Positions 41,592-51,112 of a stretch of 64,000 nucleotides of DNA are shown here, piece by piece. Position numbers and translations under genes: made by a program. Numbering within the stretch: the stretch's first letter is position 1; each line of letters starts with the position of its first letter. Origin of the DNA: Shimia_B sp039815465 (GTDB lineage: Bacteria; Pseudomonadota; Alphaproteobacteria; Rhodobacterales; Rhodobacteraceae); assembly GCA_039815465.1 (NCBI GenBank), contig JBCBZG010000018.1:23562-87561 (forward strand), read 5' to 3'. The notes under the pieces are model-generated. The model was given only the letters and a program-made list of their open reading frames with translations. It ran no database searches and was not told the origin of the DNA.

Positions 41592-43145
41592 TTATTCCCA
41601 CTCGATCGTGCCGGGCGGTTTTGAGGTGATGTCGTATGTCACCCGATTGATACCACGCACTTCGTTAATGATCCGCGTGGCTGTTTCCCCGAGGAATTCA
41701 TGGGTGAATGGGTAGTAATCCGCGGTCATGCCGTCAACGCTTGTGACGGCGCGCAGCGCGCAGGCGTAGTCGTAGGTGCGTCCGTCGCCCATGACGCCCA
41801 CCGTGCGCACCGGCAGGATCGCCGCGTAGGCTTGCCAGATCTCGTCATAGAGCCCGTGTTTGCGGATTTGGTCGATATAGACGGCGTCCGCTTCGCGCAG
41901 GATGTCGAGCTTGGCGCGCGTGATCTCCCCCGGGCAGCGGATGGCGAGGCCTGGACCGGGGAAGGGGTGGCGCGCGATGAAATGGGCGGGCAGGCCTAAC
42001 TCGCGGCCCAGCGCGCGCACCTCGTCCTTGAAGAGTTCGCGGAGCGGTTCGACCAGCGTGAGCCCCATCTTTTCGGGGAGCCCGCCCACGTTGTGGTGGC
42101 TTTTGATCGTCACCGACGGGCCACCGCTGAAGCTGACGCTTTCGATGACGTCGGGGTAAAGCGTGCCCTGGGCCAGAAAACGGGCGCCGTCGATCTGGTC
42201 GGCGTATTTCTGGAAGACGTCGATAAAGAGCCGCCCGATGATTTTGCGCTTTGTCTCCGGGTCGGATTGGCCTTCGAGCTCGCCGAGGAACAGGTCCTGT
42301 TCCTCGGCGTGGATGACTTGCAGGTTCATGTGATCGCGGAACATGCCCACGACCTCCTTTGCCTCATCCTTGCGCAGCAGCCCGTGGTCCACAAAGACGC
42401 AGGTCAGTTGGTCGCCCACGGCCTCATGGATCAGCGCCGCGGCGACAGAGGAATCCACGCCGCCAGACAGCGCGCAGATCACCTGGGCGTCGCCCACTTG
42501 GTCGCGGATCGCGGCAACAGCTTGCTCGCGGTAGGCACCCATGGTCCAGTCACCGCTAAAGCCTGCGAGGCGCACGAAGTTTTCGTAGAGCGTTGCGCCG
42601 CGCGGGGTGTGGTGCACCTCCGGATGGAACTGCACAGCAAAAAAGCGGCGCGAGAGGTCGGCTGTGATCGCGTAGGGCGCGTTGGGGGAGGTTCCGTAGA
42701 CCTCGAACCCCGGGGCGATGGCGCTGACATGGTCGCCATGGGACATCCAAACTTGTTCGTCGCCCTCGGTGAACCAGCCCTCTAGCAGGGGCAAGCCAGG
42801 GCCTGGCGCCACGTAGGCGCGCCCAAATTCGGCCGTGCCGTGCCCGCGCTCCACGCGCCCGCCGAGCATTTGCATCATCACTTGCTGCCCGTAGCAGATG
42901 CCCAGGATCGGCACGCCGAGATCGAACACGGCTGCAGGCGGGCGGGGGGAGCCGTCGTCGATGACCGATGCGGGTCCGCCGGAGAAAATCACCGCCTTGG
43001 GCGCAAAGTCCGCCAGGAACGCCTCCGTCACGTTTTGGAAGGGGTGGATTTCGCAGTAAACGCTGAGCTCCCGCAGGCGGCGCGCGATGAGCTGCGTGAC
43101 CTGGGAGCCAAAATCGATGATCAGAAGCTTTTCGGTACTGTCCAT
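41592..43145 (-). CDS. guaA: GMP synthase (glutamine-hydrolysing)
   Basis: Amidates XMP to GMP. The start at 43145 (MDSTEKLLIIDFGSQ) gives 517 residues; the longer frame to 43337 has non-conserved N-terminal sequence. The N-terminal class I glutamine amidotransferase (nucleophile in ILGICYGQQ) is followed by the PP-loop ATP pyrophosphatase (ALSGGVDSSVAA) and the dimerisation domain ending PPGTIEWE. Confidence 0.98.
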   Translation of the reverse strand: MDSTEKLLIIDFGSQVTQLIARRLRELSVYCEIHPFQNVTEAFLADFAPKAVIFSGGPASVIDDGSPRPPAAVFDLGVPILGICYGQQVMMQMLGGRVERGHGTAEFGRAYVAPGPGLPLLEGWFTEGDEQVWMSHGDHVSAIAPGFEVYGTSPNAPYAITADLSRRFFAVQFHPEVHHTPRGATLYENFVRLAGFSGDWTMGAYREQAVAAIRDQVGDAQVICALSGGVDSSVAAALIHEAVGDQLTCVFVDHGLLRKDEAKEVVGMFRDHMNLQVIHAEEQDLFLGELEGQSDPETKRKIIGRLFIDVFQKYADQIDGARFLAQGTLYPDVIESVSFSGGPSVTIKSHHNVGGLPEKMGLTLVEPLRELFKDEVRALGRELGLPAHFIARHPFPGPGLAIRCPGEITRAKLDILREADAVYIDQIRKHGLYDEIWQAYAAILPVRTVGVMGDGRTYDYACALRAVTSVDGMTADYYPFTHEFLGETATRIINEVRGINRVTYDITSKPPGTIEWE

Positions 43146-43324
43146 GGGCTGCGCTTTAGGCTCAGTCACGCCGTTCTGCAATTGGCTTGATGTCAAATGC
43201 CGCCGGGCAGGTCGGTGTAGGGGCGCCAAATCCTTCGCCATGGGATGTAAGAGGTCGTTTTCTGGCGCAGCATTGCGGGGGGAAGTGCTTAGAACCGCCC
43301 CGAGGACAAAGGGGGAGCCTGACC

Positions 43325-44871
43325 ATGACTGACGCACCAGTACGTTCGCGCCGGGCCCGTGGCGGCGGTGGGGCTGCGCGCCGGGCGGCGCGCACAGGCA
43401 TCAAGATCGAGGCGGCCAAGTTCATTGAGCGCAATATCCCAGTGACGGATTTGTTGAGCTCTGAAGCGTTGGATTTGATCGAGGACCGCGCCGAGCAGGT
43501 GTTGGAAGAGATCGGGGTGGCCTTTGTCGACAACCCGGAGGCGCTCGCACGCTGGAAAGACGCAGGCGCCGATGTCGATGGCGAACGCGTGCGGTTGCCC
43601 CGCGGGCTCGCCCGGACGCTGTGTGCGACGGCGCCGGGCCGGTTCACCCAGCACGCGCGCAACGCGGAGCGTAACGTGGAGATCGGGGGAAACAGCCTAG
43701 TCTGTGCGCCGGTCTACGGCCCGCCCTTTGTGCGCGACGCCACGGGCGGTCGCCGCTACGCGACGATGGCGGATTTCGAAAAATTCGTGAAGCTGGGGTA
43801 CATGTCCAAGTGGCTGCACCATTCCGGCGGCACGGTCTGTGAGCCCACGGATGTGGCCGTCAACAAGCGTCACCTGGATATGTTGCGCGCCCATATGGTG
43901 TTGAGCGACAAGCCATTCATGGGCTCCGTCACAGAGCCGTCGCGCGCCCAAGACAGTGTCGAGATGTGCGAGATCCTGTTTGGTAAGGACTTCGTGCAGC
44001 AGAACACGGTGATGACCTCGCTTATCAACATCAACTCTCCCCTGACATTCGACAGCGTGATGATGGGCGCGTTGGAGGTTTACGCCAAGAACAATCAGGC
44101 TTGCATCGTGTCGCCCTTTATCGTCGGCGGCGCGATGGCGCCGGTGTCTGTGGCGGGTACGCTTGTGCAGGTTCTGGCAGAGGTGTTGGCGGGCATTGCC
44201 TATAGCCAGCTTGTGCGGCCTGGGGCGCCGGTGATCTTTGGGACCTTTGTGACATCAATCGATATGAACAGCGGCGCGCCGACCTTTGGCACGCCGGAAG
44301 CCTCCCAGATCCTCTACGGCGCGGGGCAGCTTGCGCGGCGGATGGGGCTGCCGTTCCGGTCGGGCGGGGGGCTGTGTGGATCAAAGCTGCCTGATGCGCA
44401 GCGGGGTACGAGACGGCCCATACGCTCAACGCCGCGCTCATGGGCGGTGTGAATTTCATGCTGCATTCTTGCGGGTGGCTCGAAGGCGGGCTGGTGTCGT
44501 CGTTTGAGAAATTCGTGATGGATGCCGACCAGCTCGGTACCCTGCACAAGATGGCCGCGGGCGTGGCCCATGACGAAAATGCGCTCGCCATGGACGCGCT
44601 GCGCGAGGTAGGGCCGGGGGGGCACTATTTAGACGCCGCCCACACCCATGCCAATTACAAGGACGCGTTCTGGCGGTCCGAGGTGTTGGACTACAAACCG
44701 TTTGAGACCTGGGCCGATGAGGGCGCGCGGGACACCCAAGCGCTCGCTGCGGCCCGGGTGGAGCAGATGCTCGCCGCCTATCAGCAGCCGCAGCTTGATC
44801 CCGCGATCATGGGCGCCATCGACGCCTATGTGGCGGAGAAAAAGGCGTCGATGCCGGACGCCTTCGTTTAG
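43325..44871 (+). pseudogene. Trimethylamine methyltransferase (MttB)-family protein, frameshifted
   Basis: The reading frame from ATG 43325 (with GGGGGAG upstream) encodes a typical MttB-family barrel up to SGGGLCGSKLPDAQ near 44401. It then shifts and stops at 44452. From about 44407 the family sequence resumes in another frame (YETAHTLNAALMGGVNFML) and runs to SMPDAFV at 44871. Restoring one G at 44402-44406 would rejoin them into about 515 residues, the family length. The stop reached in the first frame is TGA, so this is not a pyrrolysine amber codon. It is a real inactivation or a base-call error in a C/G run. Non-pyrrolysine members demethylate quaternary amines such as glycine betaine. 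Confidence 0.9.
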
Positions 44872-44881
44872 GCTGCGTTTC

Positions 44882-45175
44882 CTACAGCGCTTGGGCGCGG
44901 TCTTGCAGCAGCCGGGCCTCGCCCATGAGCGCGATCAGCACCTCCACATGGCGCGCGACAGAGTACGATCCGCTGTGTTCGCGGCGCGCTGAGTCGTGCA
45001 TCGCCTCAAGCTCCATCAGCTTGAGCGCGGCTGGGCCCGGGGACGGGAGCGCGGCGTGGGGCAGGAGGCGCCCAAGCGCGCGGTTGCGGTCATATTGGGC
45101 CAGCCCGTGCCGTGCGGCAGAGATCAGCAAGCGGGGGCGGCGCAGTGTGGACAGCATTGTGTAGATATCTTGCAT
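44882..45175 (-). CDS. Small conserved protein (DUF6477-like), 97 residues
   Basis: Start at 45175 (MQDIYTMLSTLRRPRLLI), with AAAGG nine bases upstream; a longer frame reaches 45241. The Arg-rich N-terminus followed by SAARHGLAQYDRNRALGRLLP resembles a family I recall as DUF6477 in Rhodobacterales. No membrane helix. It is divergent from the DUF6456-like regulator across a 237-base gap with cell-cycle-type sites. Function unknown. Confidence 0.75.
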   Translation of the reverse strand: MQDIYTMLSTLRRPRLLISAARHGLAQYDRNRALGRLLPHAALPSPGPAALKLMELEAMHDSARREHSGSYSVARHVEVLIALMGEARLLQDRAQAL

Positions 45176-45306
45176 GGGAGGATGCCTTTCTGGTACCTGA
45201 ATACCGTGCCACAACCCAAGCGTGTGTTGCGCATCCCCCAAAATAGCGAGCGGTTCCTTCAGAACTGTTTATAATTTAGCGACAATTGTTGCTTTATCAG
45301 CGATTG

Positions 45307-45321
45307 TTAACCTTCCGGTAA
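45307..45321. promoter_or_regulatory. CtrA-box-like site between the divergent small genes
   Basis: TTAA, seven bases, GTAA: seven of eight consensus positions, about 92 bases before the DUF6456-like start and 132 before the other. Confidence 0.45.
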
Positions 45322-45349
45322 TAAATGCACGCCAAGGTTGTGTCGCGCC

Positions 45350-45373
45350 TGGATAAGTCTGTGGATAAGTCTG
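45350..45373. promoter_or_regulatory. Tandem DnaA-type repeat
   Basis: Two perfect copies of the 12-mer TGGATAAGTCTG side by side. The second sits in TGTGGATAA (45360-45368), the exact complement of the DnaA box TTATCCACA; the first gives a 7-of-9 match. It ends about 40 bases before the DUF6456-like start. Confidence 0.6.
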
Positions 45374-45412
45374 GGTATACGATGTGGACACAGGTGAGAG
45401 AGGTGCAGTCCC

Positions 45413-46567
45413 ATGCACGCCGCACCCCAAATTGGATCAGGCCAAGGATTGCCGGGCTGGCTGCCCAGACCGGTAAAACACTACCTCATTCATACCGAGG
45501 GGGGGCTGTCGATCCGCGCTGTGGCGCGATTGTCGGGCTGCAACCCATCGACCGTGTCCCGCCAGGTGCGCAAGTTAGAGCTGCGCCGGGACGATCCGCT
45601 GGTGGACGAAGGGCTACGCCATATCGGCAGCGCTCATTTTCACAGGGCCGCGCGCCCCAAAGTCTCACAGGATCCTGCGATGAAATACACAGCCATCTCC
45701 GCCCCCGACGCGCCCGACATGCCTGAGACCGATGCCCCGAGCGAGGCAGAGATTGCCCGCCAGGGGGAGCGTATCCTGCGCAGGCTCTGCGAGGCGGGCG
45801 CGGTTCTGGCAGTGGCGCGCGACATGGATAAGGCCGTGATCGTGCGCGACGGGCCAGAGAACGCCGCCACAAAGACCGCCGTCGTCGATCGCCAGATCGC
45901 ACAAGCGCTCGCGATCAAGGACTGGATCGCGTGTGATAACCCCGAGGCCCGCATCGCGCGCTACCGGATCACGAGCGTGGGGCGCAGCGCGCTCAAGCGG
46001 CTGCTGGCGCAGGCCGAAAGCCGCGCGGCGGGGTTTAACGAGAGCCAAAGCGCCTTTGCCGGTCAGCACCAGGACTGGGCTGAACGCGCGGTGATGGATG
46101 ACGGCGAGGCGCGCCCGCGCCGGGTGCGCTACAATCTGGGCGAAAGCCCCCTGACGGCGCTGGCGCGGCGCAAGGACAAAGCGGGGCAGCCCTTTCTCAG
46201 CGAGGAGCTTGTGGTGGCCGGTGAACGCCTCCGCGAGGACTTCGAGTTGGCACAGATGGGCCCGCGCGTGGCGCAGAACTGGGAACGGTTCCTGACAGGG
46301 GGGCAAAGCGGCGGGTTCACGAGCACCGATGGGCTCGGCGGGCCGGAGGCTGCGCGCACCCGCGTGCAGGATGCGCTGGCCGATTTGGGGCCGGGCCTGG
46401 GCGATGTGGTGTTGCGCTGCTGCTGTTTTTTGGAAGGGCTTGAGACCGCCGAAAAGCGGATGGGGTGGTCAGCGCGCTCTGGCAAGATAGTTCTTCGCAT
46501 AGCTTTGAGCCATCTCAAGCAGCACTACGACGCCAGACACGGTCGGTTTGGTCCGATGATTGGATAG
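45413..46567 (+). CDS. HTH protein with C-terminal DUF6456-like domain
   Basis: The 384 residues open with an HTH-type segment (GLSIRAVARLSGCNPSTVSRQVRKLE, about 31-56). The central part is a hydrophilic MarR-like region (ARYRITSVGRSALKRLLAQAE). The C-terminus (RRCCCFLEGLETAEKRMGW-type block) matches what I recall as DUF6456. It is probably a DNA-binding protein. Upstream DnaA-type and CtrA-type sites suggest replication-linked control. A stop codon shortly upstream in frame (45395) fixes the start near 45413. Confidence 0.78.
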   Translation: MHAAPQIGSGQGLPGWLPRPVKHYLIHTEGGLSIRAVARLSGCNPSTVSRQVRKLELRRDDPLVDEGLRHIGSAHFHRAARPKVSQDPAMKYTAISAPDAPDMPETDAPSEAEIARQGERILRRLCEAGAVLAVARDMDKAVIVRDGPENAATKTAVVDRQIAQALAIKDWIACDNPEARIARYRITSVGRSALKRLLAQAESRAAGFNESQSAFAGQHQDWAERAVMDDGEARPRRVRYNLGESPLTALARRKDKAGQPFLSEELVVAGERLREDFELAQMGPRVAQNWERFLTGGQSGGFTSTDGLGGPEAARTRVQDALADLGPGLGDVVLRCCCFLEGLETAEKRMGWSARSGKIVLRIALSHLKQHYDARHGRFGPMIG

Positions 46568-46670
46568 GCTTCTCGTGGTGGTGTGGGTCCCCCAGGTCCC
46601 ATGCCGCCGCGAAGAGGACGGCGCGCGGGAGCGCTCTCTTCCCGCGTGCCACTCCTGCTTTGTAACACGC

Positions 46671-46862
46671 TTATTCGGCGAGGCGGATTTCTGGCCCAGA
46701 GCGCAGGTTGACGCCGGGGCGTTCGAGTTCGAGGCCCAAGAGCCGCTCCCCCCCCACAATGACGGCCGCGCAGCCCACGACGGTGAGCACGATCAGAACC
46801 ATCTTTTTAGACGGCGGGTTGCGCGCCATGCGGGCCGCGCGCACGAGCCACATGGGCCCCAT
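46671..46862 (-). CDS. Small membrane protein, 63 residues
   Basis: A basic N-terminus (RAARMARNPPSKK) leads into one helix (MVLIVLTVVGCAAVIVGGERLL) with a periplasmic tail. Similar short proteins next to hpt occur in relatives. The ATG overlaps the hpt stop by one base (TGATG), so it is translationally coupled. Function unknown. Confidence 0.75.
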   Translation of the reverse strand: MGPMWLVRAARMARNPPSKKMVLIVLTVVGCAAVIVGGERLLGLELERPGVNLRSGPEIRLAE

Positions 46863-47425
46863 CAGAGAAACCTCACCTTGCCGATATGGTCGAGATTGCG
46901 GTCGCGCTGCGCATAATCGATGCCGTAGCCTACGACGAACTCGTCGGGGATCTCAAAGCCGGTGTAGTCGGCCTTGAACGGCACTTTGCGGCGCGACGGC
47001 TTGTCGAGAAGCGCGATGGTGCGCAGTTTGGCGGGTTTGCGGCTGCTGAGGTGCGCCACGATCGCCTCCATCGTGTAGCCGGTGTCGACGATGTCTTCGA
47101 CGACGAGCACATCGCGCCCCTCGATAGCGCCGCGCAGGTCCTTGAGGATGCGCACCTCGCCAGAACTTTCCATGCCCATGCCGTAGCTTGAGACCTCGAT
47201 GAAATCGACTTCGATGGGCAGCGCGAGCTCCCGCACGAGGTCGGCGATAAAGATAAACGAGCCGCGCAGGATGCCCACGACGACGACTTTGTCGGTGTCG
47301 GCAAAGGCGCCCTCGATTTCGCGCGCGAGTGCTTCGATGCGGGCGGCGATGCTTTTGGCGCTGATCATCTTGTCGATGACATACGCGGGCGGGGTGGTTT
47401 CGGTGCTTGTTTCTGGCTCTGCCAT
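46862..47425 (-). CDS. hpt: Hypoxanthine phosphoribosyltransferase
   Basis: Purine salvage enzyme making IMP from hypoxanthine and PRPP. The 187 residues contain the PRPP-binding signature VLVVEDIVDTGYTM and GILRGSFIFIADLVREL. RILKDLRGAIEGRD and GYGIDYAQRDRNL are typical of the Hpt rather than Gpt family. Confidence 0.96.
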   Translation of the reverse strand: MAEPETSTETTPPAYVIDKMISAKSIAARIEALAREIEGAFADTDKVVVVGILRGSFIFIADLVRELALPIEVDFIEVSSYGMGMESSGEVRILKDLRGAIEGRDVLVVEDIVDTGYTMEAIVAHLSSRKPAKLRTIALLDKPSRRKVPFKADYTGFEIPDEFVVGYGIDYAQRDRNLDHIGKVRFL

Positions 47426-47498
47426 GGACGTCCTCGGGATTGCCCTAGATCATGGCCCCCGTGTAAACGCATCCCGCGAGCGACGCAGCAGGAAAGAC

Positions 47499-47942
47499 AT
47501 GCCTACCCATTCGGAAACGCGACAGCTGCCTTATACGGCGGATCAGATGTATGCTTTGGTTGCTGATGTGGCCGATTACCCCAAGTTCATCCCCTGGTGT
47601 GCTGCGGCGCGGATCCGCTCGCGGGAGCCCTTTGGCGAGGGGGAGCTGATGCTGGCGGATTTGGTGATCTCTTTCAAAGTGTTTCGGGAGCGGTTTGGCA
47701 GCCGGGTGGAGCTGTTTCCCGGGGATCGTCAGATCAACACCGAATATATCGACGGGCCGTTCCGCTACATGAAATCAACCTGGTCGTTTGAAGACGCCGA
47801 CGGCGGCTGTTCGGTGTCGTTCTTTGTGGATTTCGAGTTTAAGAACGCGGTGCTGCAGGGGCTGATCGGGATGGTGTTTAACGATGCGATGCAGCGGATC
47901 GTGCGCGCCTTTGAGCGGCGCGCGGCGGAGCTTTATGGTTGA
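47499..47942 (+). CDS. RatA/Coq10-type START-domain protein
   Basis: Small lipid-binding-fold protein, 147 residues. It starts MPTHSETRQLPYTADQMYALVADVADYPKFIPWC, the classic Coq10/RatA N-terminus, and ends with a helix over the cavity (GMVFNDAMQRIVRAFERRA). AGGAAAG precedes the ATG. The alphaproteobacterial members are usually linked to ubiquinone function; the ribosome-associated toxin activity of E. coli RatA should not be assumed. Confidence 0.9.
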   Translation: MPTHSETRQLPYTADQMYALVADVADYPKFIPWCAAARIRSREPFGEGELMLADLVISFKVFRERFGSRVELFPGDRQINTEYIDGPFRYMKSTWSFEDADGGCSVSFFVDFEFKNAVLQGLIGMVFNDAMQRIVRAFERRAAELYG

Positions 47943-48397
47943 GCGGCGTCTAAGAGCAGCTTGAGCGCGTGGTCACGGGCGGCGGCGCGCACCTGGGCGC
48001 GGCCTAAGGCGCCGAACTCAACCGTTTCCGTTGTCACGCCCTGCGCAGTGGCGAGGCCAAAGCACACGCGCCCTTCGGGTTTGTGATCGGACCCGCCGGG
48101 GCCCGCAATGCCGGTGATCGCAACGGAGAGGTCCGCGCCCGCGCGGCTGCGGGCACCCTGCGCCATCTGATGCGCGACGGCCTCTGACACGGCGCCGTGG
48201 GTTGCGAGCGTTGCGGTCGTAACGCCGAGGAGATCGGTTTTGGCGCTGTTGGAATAGGTGATGTAGCCGCGCTCAAAGACGGCGGAGGAGCCCGCGACAT
48301 CGGTTATGGCGGCGGCCACAAGGCCCCCGGTGCAGCTTTCGGCCGTCGTTACAGTCAGGCCCTTGCGGGTCAGGAGCGTGACAAGGGCGGCGCTCAT
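47933..48397 (-). CDS. pncC: CinA-family nicotinamide-nucleotide amidohydrolase (PncC)
   Basis: Deamidates NMN to nicotinic acid mononucleotide, recycling pyridine nucleotide. The 154 residues match the C-terminal CinA domain only: TVTTAESCTGGLVAAAIT, GYITYSNSAKTDLLGV, VAITGIAGPGG. Overlaps the RatA gene end by 10 bases and pgpA by four. Confidence 0.93.
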   Translation of the reverse strand: MSAALVTLLTRKGLTVTTAESCTGGLVAAAITDVAGSSAVFERGYITYSNSAKTDLLGVTTATLATHGAVSEAVAHQMAQGARSRAGADLSVAITGIAGPGGSDHKPEGRVCFGLATAQGVTTETVEFGALGRAQVRAAARDHALKLLLDAAQP

Positions 48398-48885
48398 AGC
48401 GCGCTGCCAAAGACGGCGAGCCCCGCGGCCACGACGATGGCGATCCAGGCCAGGGCGGCCAGCACCCCGGCAAGGATATCGTCCAACATCACCCCGAGCG
48501 CGTCATCGCGGCGATCGGCCCAGCTCACTGGCCAGGGCTTCCAAATGTCAAAGAGCCGAAAAAGCCCAAAACCCAGCGCGAGCAGCGCCCCAAACACCGT
48601 GGGGGAGGCCGCGGGGATCATCACGGCCAGCGGCACCAGTGTCACCCATTGGCCTGCAACCTCGTCGATGACGATGCGGGACGGGTCGTGATCGTCTGGC
48701 CCTGCCTCCCGCTTTGTGGCCCAGACGCCCAGGGCAAAGGCCACGGCTGCGCCCAGCATCAACGCCGTCGGCCCGCCATAGGCAATGATCGGCCAGGCAA
48801 GGAGCGCACCCGCGAGCGAACCCCAGGTCCCCGGCGCCGGGCGCAGGTAGCCCACATAGAAAAAGGTTGCGATCAGCCGAGCCAT
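48394..48885 (-). CDS. pgpA: Phosphatidylglycerophosphatase A
   Basis: Membrane enzyme dephosphorylating phosphatidylglycerol-phosphate. The 163 residues have the PgpA motifs RPAPGTWGSLAG, IVIDEVAGQWVTL with key acidic residues, and RLFDIWKPWPVSWADRR followed by GVMLDDILAG, and four hydrophobic helices. Coupled to pncC by a four-base overlap. Confidence 0.95.
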   Translation of the reverse strand: MARLIATFFYVGYLRPAPGTWGSLAGALLAWPIIAYGGPTALMLGAAVAFALGVWATKREAGPDDHDPSRIVIDEVAGQWVTLVPLAVMIPAASPTVFGALLALGFGLFRLFDIWKPWPVSWADRRDDALGVMLDDILAGVLAALAWIAIVVAAGLAVFGSAL

Positions 48886-49056
48886 GGCGCGTATCTACGG
48901 GGCCGCGCGGAATGGGGCAAGGGAGTGCGCTTGAGCCGCAGTGTGTGCACAAAATTTAGGCACCGCCAGAATTCTCCCGCCTGCGATGCCCCTGAATCTT
49001 GCGGCTTTCGCGCCATCGGAGCTACATCCGGTGAAACGCCTAAGGAATTAGCATCG

Positions 49057-50043
49057 GTGACATTTCTGGCACAAGTTGACGGGGCAAGCGCTACGCCGCC
49101 CGTCATGCTCGCCCCACTTGCAGGGATCACGGACCTGCCTTTTCGCAACTTGGTCGCGTCCTTTGGGGCGGACCTGGTGGTGAGCGAGATGATTGCCTCC
49201 CAAGAGATGGTGGAAGCCAAGGGGTCAACCCGCGACCGGGCGGAGCTTGGCACCAATGTCGAAGGCACGGCCGTGCAGATCGCAGGCCGCGATGCGCGCT
49301 GGATGGCGGAGGCCGCAAAGCTTTTGGCCGGGCAGGGCGCGCGCGTCATCGACATCAATATGGGCTGCCCCGCGAAAAAGGTGACAAACGGGTATTCGGG
49401 CTCCGCGCTGCTCAAGGACCTCGACCATGCGCTTGGGTTGATCGAGGCGGTGGTGGCAGCCGTTGATGTGCCGGTGACGCTCAAGACCCGGCTGGGCTGG
49501 GACGACGCCACGCTCAACGCGCCAGAGCTTGCGGTGCGGGCGGAGGCGGCGGGCGTTGCGCGGATCACGATCCACGGGCGCACGCGCTGCCAGTTCTATC
49601 AGGGCGCGGCAGATTGGGCCGCGGTGCGTCGGGTCGTGGACGCGGTGTCGATCCCTGTGATTGTGAATGGTGATATTTGCACGCTTGCTGACGCGCGTCG
49701 CGCTTTGGCGGAAAGCGGGGCCGCTGGTGTTATGGTCGGTCGTGGTAGCCAGGGCGCGCCCTGGCGGCTGAGCCAGATTCGCGACGGGCTGGCCGGGCGG
49801 CGCCCAAGGCCGGAACCGGAGGCCCCCGAGCTCGCGGAGATTGCCTGCGGCCACTATGAGGCCACGGTGGCGTTTTACGGCGCGCCGCTCGGTGTGCGCG
49901 TCGCACGCAAACATTTGGGCTGGTACATGGACCGCGCGGGGACCCCGCCTGCGCTGCGTCGTGACATCCTGACCGCACCGGACCCGGCTCAGGTTCTACG
50001 CGCGCTCCCCGCGGCGCTCGGTGCAGGAGCGCTGGCGGCATGA
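49057..50043 (+). CDS. dusB: tRNA-dihydrouridine synthase (DusB/NifR3)
   Basis: Flavoenzyme reducing uridines in tRNA. The GTG at 49057 (AAGGA 10 bases upstream) gives 328 residues. Motifs: PLAGITDLPFRNL, catalytic Cys104 in NMGCPAKKV, KTRLGW, IHGRTR, and the FMN-binding NGDI and MVGRGSQGAPW. This gene is the nifR3 that precedes ntrB in Rhodobacter and relatives. It overlaps ntrB by four bases. Confidence 0.95.
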   Translation: MTFLAQVDGASATPPVMLAPLAGITDLPFRNLVASFGADLVVSEMIASQEMVEAKGSTRDRAELGTNVEGTAVQIAGRDARWMAEAAKLLAGQGARVIDINMGCPAKKVTNGYSGSALLKDLDHALGLIEAVVAAVDVPVTLKTRLGWDDATLNAPELAVRAEAAGVARITIHGRTRCQFYQGAADWAAVRRVVDAVSIPVIVNGDICTLADARRALAESGAAGVMVGRGSQGAPWRLSQIRDGLAGRRPRPEPEAPELAEIACGHYEATVAFYGAPLGVRVARKHLGWYMDRAGTPPALRRDILTAPDPAQVLRALPAALGAGALAA

Positions 50044-51107
50044 GAAGCTTTGATGATCTCTGGTCATCGCTGCCGGTGCCTGCGATCACGGTATCAAAGG
50101 ACGATCTGATCAGCGATGTGAACCCAGCGGCAGAGGCGTTTTTGAACCAATCGGCGCGCGCGCTGCGCAACCAGCCGGTTTGGGACCGGGTGATGGTGGA
50201 CGCGCCGATGGATGCCGCGCTCGTCCGTGCGCGGGCTGACCACGTGCCGCTGTTTGTTAATGACGTCGATGTGGGCTCGGGGGAGCGGCCGCCGCTTCAG
50301 TGCAATATCCAGATCGCGCCGCTGCAAAACAGCGACGGGGAGATGCTTTTTCTGATCGAGCCGCGGGAATATGCGGGCCGTGTGAACCGCAATTCCAAGT
50401 CCAAGACGGCCGCGAAATCAGCCATCGGCATGTCGGAGATGTTGGCCCACGAGATCAAGAACCCGCTCGCAGGGATCACGGGAGCCGCGCAGCTTTTGAG
50501 TATGAACCTGTCGAATGGCGACCGGGAGATGACGGACCTGATCGTCGAAGAAACGCGCCGGATCCTCAAGCTGTTGGAACAGGTGGAGGAGTTTGGGAAC
50601 GTCTCCCCCCCCCAGCTCAAGGCGGTGAATATCCACGACGTGCTCGACCGGGCGCGGCGATCTGCGCTGTTGGGCTATGCCGGTCATATGCAGATCAAGG
50701 AGGCGTATGACCCGTCGTTGCCGCCGACGCTGGGCGATGCGGATCAGCTGCTTCAGGTGCTGCTCAACCTCATCAAGAACGCGTCAGAGGCTGCAGACCC
50801 CGCGGGGGGTACGATCACGCTGCGCACGTATTACCAGCCTAGCTTGCGCCTGCGGCGCAGCGACGGCACGGGCCGCACGCTGCCGCTCCAGATTGAGGTG
50901 ATTGATGACGGTCCGGGGCTGCCCGATGACATCGCGTCTGACATCTGGGAGCCGTTTGTGTCGGGGCGCGAGAATGGCACTGGGCTTGGCCTGGCGCTGG
51001 TGTCGAAAATCATTGCTGACCACGACGGGTGGATCAATGTCGAAAGCGTGCCTGGGCGCACGTGCTTTCGCCTGTCCCTCCCTGTGGCGCCGAAGGAGGA
51101 GCAGTAG
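50040..51107 (+). CDS. ntrB: Nitrogen regulation sensor kinase NtrB
   Basis: PII-controlled histidine kinase/phosphatase for NtrC. The 355 residues have a PAS-type N-terminus, H-box MLAHEIKNPLAGITGAAQLL with His137, N-box LLNLIKNASEA, and G boxes DDGPGLP and GTGLGLALV. No transmembrane segment, so it is cytosolic as expected. Confidence 0.97.
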   Translation: MRSFDDLWSSLPVPAITVSKDDLISDVNPAAEAFLNQSARALRNQPVWDRVMVDAPMDAALVRARADHVPLFVNDVDVGSGERPPLQCNIQIAPLQNSDGEMLFLIEPREYAGRVNRNSKSKTAAKSAIGMSEMLAHEIKNPLAGITGAAQLLSMNLSNGDREMTDLIVEETRRILKLLEQVEEFGNVSPPQLKAVNIHDVLDRARRSALLGYAGHMQIKEAYDPSLPPTLGDADQLLQVLLNLIKNASEAADPAGGTITLRTYYQPSLRLRRSDGTGRTLPLQIEVIDDGPGLPDDIASDIWEPFVSGRENGTGLGLALVSKIIADHDGWINVESVPGRTCFRLSLPVAPKEEQ

Positions 51108-51112
51108 CCGCC

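Noticed and set aside
43146..43337. Extended N-terminus of GuaA
   Set aside because: MDSTEKLLIIDFGSQ is the conserved start; upstream residues look like translated spacer.
43325..44452. MttB-family gene as a pyrrolysine gene
   Set aside because: The early stop is TGA after a frame change, and family sequence resumes in another frame; no in-frame TAG is involved.
47499..47942. RatA gene as a toxin-antitoxin module
   Set aside because: No partner RatB-like gene beside it; alphaproteobacterial members fit a Coq10-type role better.
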